The position numbers and the translations under genes were made by a program. A DNA stretch of 29,916 nucleotides. Source: Pseudomonadota bacterium (lineage in GTDB: Bacteria; SAR324; XYD2-FULL-50-16; JAHJRI01). Below the pieces are notes generated by a model that saw only the letters and a list, made by a program, of their open reading frames with translations, was not told the origin of the DNA and searched no databases. Position 1 is the stretch's first letter; each line of letters begins with the position of its first letter. Of this stretch, positions 24,563 through 29,916 are shown piece after piece. The stretch covers positions 1 to 29,916 of the forward strand of contig JAKSDL010000899.1 in the NCBI GenBank assembly GCA_022360105.1, given 5' to 3'.

Positions 24563-24632
24563 CCTCCGGAAACGATTTGACTCGTCTGTATAGTGTTGCT
24601 GTATTTCATCCAAACCAAGTCGTTTCCGGGGG
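24563..24632 (+). terminator. Hairpin after glcF
   Basis: Arms 24563-24579 and 24616-24632 form a 17-base-pair helix with two G-U pairs; its core CCGGAAACGA / TCGTTTCCGG is perfect. The loop is 36 bases. It starts 21 bases after the glcF stop. No U-tract follows, so termination might be factor-dependent; end stabilisation is the alternative. Confidence 0.5.
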
Positions 24633-24686
24633 CATCTATAAGAAAATAATCTCGTTTTATAAAGTGTTTTATGTGCAATCAAAATG

Positions 24687-24797
24687 ACTCGTGCCTGGAG
24701 ACGTTTACGTTAATAGAATTGGAACAACTGACTGAAATCTGAACTGTTTTTTCTTTATCATCTCAATCAGTTTTCGTTTATGAATTCAGGCACGAGT
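24687..24797. repeat. Perfect 11-base inverted repeat 89 bases apart
   Basis: ACTCGTGCCTG (24687-24697) and CAGGCACGAGT (24787-24797) flank an A+T-rich segment that includes TTTTTT and an inner AACTGA/TCAGTT pair. The arms bracket the probable promoter zone of the binding-protein gene at 24874. It may be an RNA structure, a looped operator or an eroded small element; terminal direct repeats were not seen. The rest of the 331-base gap (24543-24873) has no gene. Confidence 0.45.
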
Positions 24798-24873
24798 TTA
24801 GAGCATAAGTGACAATTGATAAGATAACTGATAGCAGGAATAACCGCGATCAGTATTAAAAAAAGGAAACACC

Positions 24874-25881
24874 ATGAAACTGCTTTTTCCCGTAATAGCC
24901 CTTGTTATTTTGGGCAACATTGGCATCACCCTTTACTTTTACGTGTTTAACGAAAGTAACAAAATCCTCATCGTTGAAAGCTACCACAAAGAGTATGAAT
25001 GGGACAGAAGCTATAAAGAAGGATTATCGGAGAAGCTTTCCGGTGACTATGAATTGATCAGTTTTGAAATGGATACTAAACGGGTACCTTCTTCAGAATA
25101 CGAAAACAGGGCTAAGCTGGCTTATGAGACTTTCGAACAGACAGATCCGTCCCTGGTTATCCTGGGGGATGACAACGCGCTAAAATATCTCGGCCCAAGG
25201 TTATCGAAAACCGGTGTTCCTGTTGTCTACCTCGGGATCAACAGAAATCCTGAAGATTACCTGGGCCGTAACACTGCTAATTTCACCGGTGTTTTGGAAA
25301 GACCCCTTTTGAAGCGATCTCTTTATACAGTCACCAAAATTTTGGGAGCTGATATAAAGAAAGTGTTGGTTCTATTCGATTCCGGAACTACATCCAAGGC
25401 ATCGCTGGATCATTATTTCCACGGAAGTGAACAAATTAATCTGTCTGGAATTACCGTTGATCTGCGATTAATCGGGGAATGGGACCTCTGGAAGCAGACT
25501 GTGTTACAGTCACAGCAAAATGGTTATGATGCAATTTTTATCGGTTTATATCACACAATTTTTGATAAAGACGACAAACACATTAACGCTGATCGGGTTT
25601 TAACCTGGACCACAAAAAATACGCCTGTTCCGCATTTCGGATTTTGGGATTTTTCTGTCGGACCGGATAAAACGATCGGTGGACTCGTGTTATATGGAAA
25701 ACAACAAGGACTTGCTGCCGGGGAGATTGCAAAAAGAATCCTGGCATTCGACAAAAAACCATCCGATATCGCACCAAAAATTGCTGAAAGGGGCAGGTAT
25801 CTCTTTAGCCGCAGCCTTTTGGAAAAGTATAACCTGAAACTACCCAAAGAATTTGCTTTTGAAGCTGATTTTGTGGACTAA
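24874..25881 (+). CDS. Stand-alone ABC-substrate-binding-family protein, membrane-anchored or secreted
   Basis: 335 residues. The N-terminus MKLLFPVIALVILGNIGITL is an uncleaved anchor or a signal peptide without a lipobox. The remainder is the same ABC_sub_bind/TrpX-like fold as the kinase sensor domain at 12241-14913: shared landmarks are ESYHKEYEWD, LGDDNALKYL, VPVVYLGIN and FTGVLE, and a C-terminal FDKKPSDIAP..ERGRYLFS region. There is no kinase or permease gene with it. It could be a decoy or co-sensor for the kinase, or an uptake protein for a remote transporter. SD AAAGGAAA lies just upstream of ATG 24874. Two or three hairpins follow the stop. Confidence 0.82.
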   Translation: MKLLFPVIALVILGNIGITLYFYVFNESNKILIVESYHKEYEWDRSYKEGLSEKLSGDYELISFEMDTKRVPSSEYENRAKLAYETFEQTDPSLVILGDDNALKYLGPRLSKTGVPVVYLGINRNPEDYLGRNTANFTGVLERPLLKRSLYTVTKILGADIKKVLVLFDSGTTSKASLDHYFHGSEQINLSGITVDLRLIGEWDLWKQTVLQSQQNGYDAIFIGLYHTIFDKDDKHINADRVLTWTTKNTPVPHFGFWDFSVGPDKTIGGLVLYGKQQGLAAGEIAKRILAFDKKPSDIAPKIAERGRYLFSRSLLEKYNLKLPKEFAFEADFVD

Positions 25882-25900
25882 TCTTGCAGTTATGTCGCCA

Positions 25901-25926
25901 TCGAAGATTGTCTCTCCTGTCTTCGA
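25901..25926 (+). repeat. Short hairpin after the binding-protein gene
   Basis: TCGAAGA (25901-25907) and TCTTCGA (25920-25926) are perfect 7-base arms with a 12-base loop, 19 bases beyond the stop. Confidence 0.4.
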
Positions 25927-25941
25927 AGAGTCCACAAATCA

Positions 25942-25988
25942 CCGGCCTGCCATGACCGCCCTAAAGACGGCAGGCCGGGTTCCCGGCC
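25942..25988 (+). terminator. Two overlapping G+C-rich hairpins
   Basis: CCGGCCTGCC (25942-25951) pairs with GGCAGGCCGG (25969-25978). Part of the second arm also belongs to GGCCGGG-TT-CCCGGCC (25973-25988), so the two stems exclude each other. The second stem is followed by ATATTTTC, a weak U-tract. Probably the terminator of the binding-protein gene. Confidence 0.55.
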
Positions 25989-26133
25989 ATATTTTCTTAT
26001 GTGTTGATTTACTTCTTTTGCATAATAAAAACCTCGTAGAGCTGCAAAAATAAAGCCTTCATACCACACTCTATCACTCAATCACCTTCCTCTGTTTTTA
26101 ATTGATTTTGTGCCGGTCAATCGGCGTTATGAA

Positions 26134-26162
26134 TTGATATTTTGAGGGCTCCGTAGTACAAT
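26134..26162 (+). promoter_or_regulatory. Sigma-70 promoter for the cNMP-domain gene
   Basis: TTGATA (26134-26139), a 17-base spacer, and TACAAT (26157-26162); each box has 5 of 6 consensus bases. The predicted start near 26169 gives a leader of about 155 bases. Confidence 0.5.
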
Positions 26163-26168
26163 GTCGCA

Positions 26169-26208
26169 ACTCCTGAAAAAGACAGGTGGCACGGCCTGAT
26201 GAAGGAGT
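26169..26208 (+). other. Two-tier leader hairpin
   Basis: ACTCCT (26169-26174) pairs with AGGAGT (26203-26208), and CAGG (26183-26186) pairs with CCTG (26195-26198) inside. The 3' outer arm resembles an SD (AGGAGT), but no long frame follows it at once. It begins at the predicted transcription start. No known riboswitch consensus was recognised. Confidence 0.35.
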
Positions 26209-26325
26209 CATAAATATTATTATCCTCTTAACAGCTGCTGACTGAATGATTACCGCTGTTAAAATAGTCAATAGGTCAAATTTGGAAACAAGCGTGTTTT
26301 GTATTTAACTTTGGAAGGGGGTTTT

Positions 26326-26829
26326 ATGATTCAAGCAGAATTGGTAAAATCTTTGGAAGCCTTTAGACACATGAATGATCAGCAAATTGTATCCATTCAG
26401 AAGCATTGCGAATTACGGGAGTATCAAAAGGAGGAAAAACTATTTTCTGAAGGAGATGATGCCACACATCTGTGGATCGTAACCCAAGGGGTTGTTGATC
26501 TGCGGTTTGAGATGCCCGATGGTCGGCCCACTTCGAATAAACACACTATTTCAAATGTTGATGTGGAACATCGGAATCCTGAAGCCAAAGTACTGGGATG
26601 GTCATGTTTTGTCCCTCCTTATCAGATGCGGTTATCCGCCTATTGTGTCACAGAAACTGCTACGATCATTCGGATCGAAAAATCAAGGCTAATCGGGATT
26701 TTTGAACAAGATCCGGATATTGGGTACAAGTTTTTATCCTATTTGATTACCGTGGTAGGGTATCGCTTTCACCAGTTTCAGGATCAGGTGGCCAAAAACA
26801 TGGGCGAAGACCTGATGAGCGGATGGTAA
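26326..26829 (+). CDS. Single-domain cyclic-nucleotide-binding (CAP_ED-like) protein
   Basis: 167 residues from ATG 26326, with GGAAGGGGG 4 bases upstream; a TTG at 26299 in frame is rejected because the SD would be inside the gene. About residues 5-125 form the CAP_ED beta-barrel: LVKSLEAFRHMNDQQIVSI, EYQKEEKLFSEGDDATHLWIV (shown in parts: KEEKLFSEGD, HLWIVTQGVVDL), LGWSCFVPPY and TATIIRIEKSRL. There is no DNA-binding helix-turn-helix or channel domain. Position of the phosphate-binding loop is degenerate (no clear GE.AL....R), so it may not bind cAMP. It ends 9 bases from the convergent RseC-like gene. Possible redox or second-messenger role; unproven. Confidence 0.8.
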   Translation: MIQAELVKSLEAFRHMNDQQIVSIQKHCELREYQKEEKLFSEGDDATHLWIVTQGVVDLRFEMPDGRPTSNKHTISNVDVEHRNPEAKVLGWSCFVPPYQMRLSAYCVTETATIIRIEKSRLIGIFEQDPDIGYKFLSYLITVVGYRFHQFQDQVAKNMGEDLMSGW

Positions 26830-26838
26830 GAATTTGCA

Positions 26839-27303
26839 CTAGACTTTGTTCACGTTGCAGCTTTGGGGACGAAGCACTTTCAACAACACAGGGAGGGTGG
26901 CCTCCTTGTTGACAAACAAGCGCTCGTAAGCAACAACGCCAGCAAAACCGAATGCCAATCCCAAGATTAGGCCTAGTAAGGTTCCACTGTTTTTAGTAAA
27001 CCCAATTAACCCATGATAAAATGAACCGGTTGTTGCTCCCAGCACCAAACCTAACAAAGGCACTGTCCAAACGATCAGGGAAACTTTTAGTTCAGTGTGA
27101 CCTGTGAGATCAAACTCTACTTGATCGCCCGGCTTTGCCTGGATCGAATTTACTGCAGTAACCAGTTCAGGAACGGATTTTCCCAACGCATTATCAAACG
27201 AACAGGTGGATTTTTCTGAACAACCTTCACAAATCCCTCTGCGGCTACTTGAAATAACAGCATATTTTCCACTTACTTCCTGTATAATCCCAACTCTTGC
27301 CAT
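26839..27303 (-). CDS. RseC/MucC-like membrane protein (SoxR-reducing system family)
   Basis: 154 residues. The N-terminus has GIIQEVSGKYAVISSSRRG followed by C25-x2-C28-x5-C34, then a small beta domain with PGDQVEFDL, and two membrane helices (about 74-96 and 103-126). That is the RseC/MucC layout. In E. coli RseC works with RsxABCDGE (Rnf homologue) to keep SoxR reduced, and rseC-type genes often lie beside rnf genes; here the rnf frame starts 670 bases away on the other strand. Three rather than four Cys are seen in the motif. Start ATG 27303. Confidence 0.82.
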   Translation of the reverse strand: MARVGIIQEVSGKYAVISSSRRGICEGCSEKSTCSFDNALGKSVPELVTAVNSIQAKPGDQVEFDLTGHTELKVSLIVWTVPLLGLVLGATTGSFYHGLIGFTKNSGTLLGLILGLAFGFAGVVAYERLFVNKEATLPVLLKVLRPQSCNVNKV

Positions 27304-27972
27304 ATAATTCCTGCATCTTTGATTGCTAATCGATTACCTTAATTTTTCATTTTCAATAGGGTTAACGTAAACTCGGTTTTGTTTTTATTAGGTTATTTTG
27401 CTGAATTCGAATGGTTTACAAATAAATAGTTCGGAGAAATTGTTCCTATAATTTAGTAGAATAATGAAGTGGAATTAATTTGTTAATTCCTATTTTTTAA
27501 TCGTTTTTTAGAAAAGAAACCTGGTTGATTAAGATCAATTTCTTCTTGACCAGCGTATTTTAACGATTCCTGCTCTTCAATTGGGTTCATTGATTCTAGA
27601 TATTGTTCAATTAAATTGATCAAAACATTAAAAATATACACCTTACTTTTATTGTTTTTTTGTTGACGAAGATGAATCAAGCACGATAGGAAAAACCGAA
27701 ATCTCCTAACTACAATCATGAATCTTCATGTCTTAGGTTATGATGGATGGCTGTGATTCACAAGTCTCATTGACATAAAAGATGTTATTAACTTGGCACA
27801 ATGAGGATTTGTTGCATGAAAAAGATGCCTGGCATTAAGTTTTTTATGTTCCTACATACTGGTTGATTTAAAAACCTTTGACTCCAATATTTAAAAACAG
27901 ACCGCATTATTGGGGTTTTTGCTAGAATCTCGCTTTCCTGAGAAAGCAGGCAAGCGGACTTTATGGTTATCT
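27304..27972. other. A+T-rich gap between rseC-like and rnf genes
   Basis: 669 bases, divergent. I see no convincing gene; short frames here are Lys/Asn rich as expected from base composition. It includes an extended -10-like TGCTAGAAT (27920-27928) with no clear -35 and a small hairpin GCTTTC-CTGA-GAAAGC (27932-27947) shortly before the rnf start. Confidence 0.4.
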
Positions 27973-29916
27973 ATGAAAGTAATTGACTCTCTCTTGAACT
28001 TCCGGGAAAAAGGTTATGTCCTTAGTACAAACACCTATCCCATTATTGATCTGAAAGCACCTGAAACACTTAGTTTCCCGCTTAACGGCGGAGATGGCGG
28101 TATTTGTTCCTCCCTGGTTGATAAAGGCGATAAGTTGGAATATGGGCAGGCCATTTGGAAGGTTGATGACAAAGAGGTTTTTCCCTCTCCTGTTGAAGGT
28201 GAAGTTGTTGATTTAGTTAATGTTCCTGAAACTCACGGTGATAGCATGGTACCATCTATCACTGTTAAACCCGGTGAAACAGACCCTTCAAAACGATTTC
28301 CGGCGCTAGATCCAGATAAGGCCACATTGGATGAACTAAAAAAGCGATTAGAGGAAACTGCTATCCAGACGGATCGGATTACTGCTCAGCCTCTTGTGGA
28401 AATGCTCTGCCCCAGCGAAGGAAGTCCCATTAAGGCTGTCGTAATTCTGGCGATGGATCGTGAACCGGTAACAGTCAGTTATCTGGAGCAATATCGTGAA
28501 AGAGCGGACGAAGTCAGCAAAGCCGCTTACCTGCTACAAAAAGTGTCAGGTGCCGATAAAACCTTTGTGGCCCTCCCGAAATCTGAACAAGAGAATCTTC
28601 AAACATCATTCTCCGGTAAGGTAACCCCTCTCTGGCTTCCTAATTCCTACCCTGCCGCCTTGGATCCATTTGTGATTAAAGAAACAGAAATGGAGGGCGA
28701 CGTCGCTATTATCAGTGTTGAAACCGCATTGGCGGCTCTCGATGCAGTTTGTAACGGGCAGATTCAGATTAAAAAGACTATTACCGTTGTAGGACCTGAC
28801 AGTAAGGTTAAAGGGGTATACAGAGTATGGATCGGCACTGCGTTTAACCAGATTTTCCAAGAAGCAGGCCTGGAGCCATCCGAAAAAGATAGAATTGTGG
28901 CTGGTGGCCCTATGCTTGGATTTGCACAATATTCTCTGGATGGTACGGTCGATGCCGGTATCAATACCTTAATGCTGATTCCAGGCTCGGAAAGTATTCC
29001 CTGGTCTACAGAGCCTTGCATCAATTGTGGAAAATGCATCGATGCCTGTCCCGTGAATTTGCAGGTTCAACTGATCGGAAGATACAGCGAATTCAGTCTC
29101 TTTGAACGTACCAAGGATTATGAAATTGACGGTTGCATTAACTGTGGCCTTTGTGCTTCAGCCTGCACAGCTCGGCGGCCCTTGTTACAGATGATTGATT
29201 TGGCCAAGCGACAGTTGATAAAGCTGGAAACCGGTGAAAAAGAAGCCGTTGAAGCTGATGCACCGGCGACGGTAAAAGGCCGACGATATTTGACAGCAGC
29301 CACCGGTGATCCGGCGATGTCGTTGTTTTCGGGAAATCCCAGATTTACCGTTGGTTATGCCCCGCACTGGAGATCAAAATCCAGTATCACAAAAATGAAT
29401 ATTGCATTCATCCTTTTTCTGATTCCCACCATCATCGTCAGCGCGTTTGGCCAGTTTTACGGATCACAAGCTGTTGAACTGGATGCGTCAATCACTTCAG
29501 TTAGTAGTGTATTGAGAACACTGACTCTTGAAATGGGATTGGACACCGGATTTTTGTGGTTTTCCGGAGTATTTGGAACGGTGCTCTTTGGAATGGGTTT
29601 GGGTCTTCTGATCGAATATGCCTGTCAAGTCTTGATGCGTCAGCCTTATTATGCAACGAACGGTCATGGTGCCTTGATGGGGTTGATCATTGCCTTGTTA
29701 ATGCCTCCTTCTGTACCTGCCTGGATTATGTTGATTGCAGTTGCTGTTGCTATTTTTATGGCAAAACAGGTGTTTGGTGGTATTGGTGGTTACCCAATGC
29801 ACCCTGCCCTGGTTGGATGGCTGGTTGTTTATCTTTCCTGGCCCCAATATGTATATCCCATAGGCACAGCCAGTATCGCAGGGTTCAATACTGCTGTAAT
29901 CGTAATGACCATCCTG
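27973..29916 (+). CDS. RnfC-RnfD fusion protein (3' end cut by window edge)
   Basis: 648 codons are open from ATG 27973 to the window edge. Residues 1-420 are RnfC-like: N-terminal barrel (FPLNGGDGG, SPVEGEVVDL), SLBB-like region (IVAGGPMLGF), then two 4Fe-4S motifs C349-x2-C352-x2-C355-x3-C359P and C388-x2-C391-x2-C394-x3-C398. After a linker (about 421-455) the frame runs directly into RnfD: FTVGYAPHWRSKSSITKM, several membrane helices, GHGALMGLIIALLMPPSVP and KQVFGGIGGYPMHPALVG. No stop separates them; an in-frame ATG at 29317 could give some separate RnfD. The usual RnfC GGAGFPT (NADH/FMN) motif and the YP.G.E/AK-L stretch are absent. RnfD carries covalent FMN further on, outside the window. 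Rnf couples ferredoxin and NAD to Na+ or H+ transport; this variant may use another partner. Confidence 0.88.
   Translation, partial: MKVIDSLLNFREKGYVLSTNTYPIIDLKAPETLSFPLNGGDGGICSSLVDKGDKLEYGQAIWKVDDKEVFPSPVEGEVVDLVNVPETHGDSMVPSITVKPGETDPSKRFPALDPDKATLDELKKRLEETAIQTDRITAQPLVEMLCPSEGSPIKAVVILAMDREPVTVSYLEQYRERADEVSKAAYLLQKVSGADKTFVALPKSEQENLQTSFSGKVTPLWLPNSYPAALDPFVIKETEMEGDVAIISVETALAALDAVCNGQIQIKKTITVVGPDSKVKGVYRVWIGTAFNQIFQEAGLEPSEKDRIVAGGPMLGFAQYSLDGTVDAGINTLMLIPGSESIPWSTEPCINCGKCIDACPVNLQVQLIGRYSEFSLFERTKDYEIDGCINCGLCASACTARRPLLQMIDLAKRQLIKLETGEKEAVEADAPATVKGRRYLTAATGDPAMSLFSGNPRFTVGYAPHWRSKSSITKMNIAFILFLIPTIIVSAFGQFYGSQAVELDASITSVSSVLRTLTLEMGLDTGFLWFSGVFGTVLFGMGLGLLIEYACQVLMRQPYYATNGHGALMGLIIALLMPPSVPAWIMLIAVAVAIFMAKQVFGGIGGYPMHPALVGWLVVYLSWPQYVYPIGTASIAGFNTAVIVMTIL

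Larger units (their letters stand above)
25989..26325. other. Gene-free leader region before the cNMP-domain gene
   Basis: With the hairpins just upstream this makes a 444-base gap (25882-26325). It contains a good sigma-70 promoter (26134-26162) and a structured leader (26169-26208). No other coding or RNA gene was recognised. Confidence 0.5.

Noticed and set aside
24687..24797. Miniature transposable element bounded by the 11-base inverted repeat.
   Set aside because: No flanking target-site duplication is visible and only one copy occurs in the window; kept as a repeat only.
26187..26201. TGGCACG, a perfect sigma-54 -24 box.
   Set aside because: Ten bases after GG the sequence is TG, not GC, and the sigma-70 promoter just upstream explains the gene better.
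26169..26208. Hammerhead-like parts: CTGATGA (26196-26202), GAAA (26175-26178) and a matching stem ACTCCT/AGGAGT.
   Set aside because: For a type II hammerhead the 17 bases between GAAA and CTGATGA would need two stems and a UH cleavage site. The only U there is followed by G, and there is no room for both stems.
27483..27719. 78-codon frame on the minus strand.
   Set aside because: Lys/Asn-rich, no SD, no recognisable motif, in an A+T-rich gap; expected by chance.
27793..27815. TTGGCAC followed later by TTGC, resembling a sigma-54 promoter before rnf.
   Set aside because: The GG-to-GC distance is 17 instead of 10 bases.
27816..27866. 16-residue frame with GAGGA upstream, a possible leader peptide before rnf.
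   Set aside because: Too short to judge, with no regulatory codon run and no attenuator structure beside it.

Overview
The window looks like a chromosomal segment of a Gram-negative, metabolically versatile bacterium with moderate-to-low G+C. Evidence for Gram-negative: several Cys-anchored lipoproteins, a TRAP transporter, a sigma-54-type enhancer-binding regulator with two good -24/-12 promoters, and an Rnf-type complex. The gene mix (hybrid kinase, Lut/Glc lactate oxidation, Rnf, AtuA-type acyl-CoA cluster) recalls Desulfobacterota or former 'Deltaproteobacteria', SAR324 included. That placement is inference; there is no rRNA or marker gene here.

Layout. 1-351 (-): start of a glycosyltransferase cut by the window edge. 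630-6018 (-): a four-gene acyl-CoA catabolic operon in the order acyl-CoA dehydrogenase, enoyl-CoA hydratase, acyl-CoA carboxylase beta subunit, AtuA-like protein. An OadG-like small membrane protein lies just upstream on the same strand (6227-6544). No biotin carboxylase or biotin carrier gene is visible. 7030-9687 (+): three lipoproteins, two of them paralogues with a C-terminal TPR-like repeat, ending in a 3-base stop-to-stop overlap with a convergent gene of possible TerB-like type (9684-10601, -).

10774-24542 is the centrepiece, a probable lactate island. A hybrid histidine kinase with a periplasmic substrate-binding-protein domain and an NtrC-type response regulator are transcribed leftwards. 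A TRAP transporter (dctPQM type), lutABC and a glcD/glcF-type D-lactate/glycolate dehydrogenase pair are transcribed rightwards. The divergent intergenic region (14914-15650) carries a sigma-54-like promoter facing each way, which fits one regulator controlling both itself and the uptake/oxidation genes. A stand-alone protein of the same binding-protein family as the kinase sensor domain follows at 24874-25881.

26326-29916: a lone cyclic-nucleotide-binding-domain protein (+), an RseC-like membrane protein (-), and at the right edge a continuous reading frame that joins RnfC to RnfD. The RnfC part keeps its two 4Fe-4S motifs but lacks the usual glycine-rich NADH/FMN signature. This fusion is the least ordinary protein in the window.

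Intergenic regions are rich in long perfect inverted repeats without U-tracts, at the ends of transcription units and between cistrons. No tRNA, rRNA, CRISPR array, insertion sequence or phage gene was seen.
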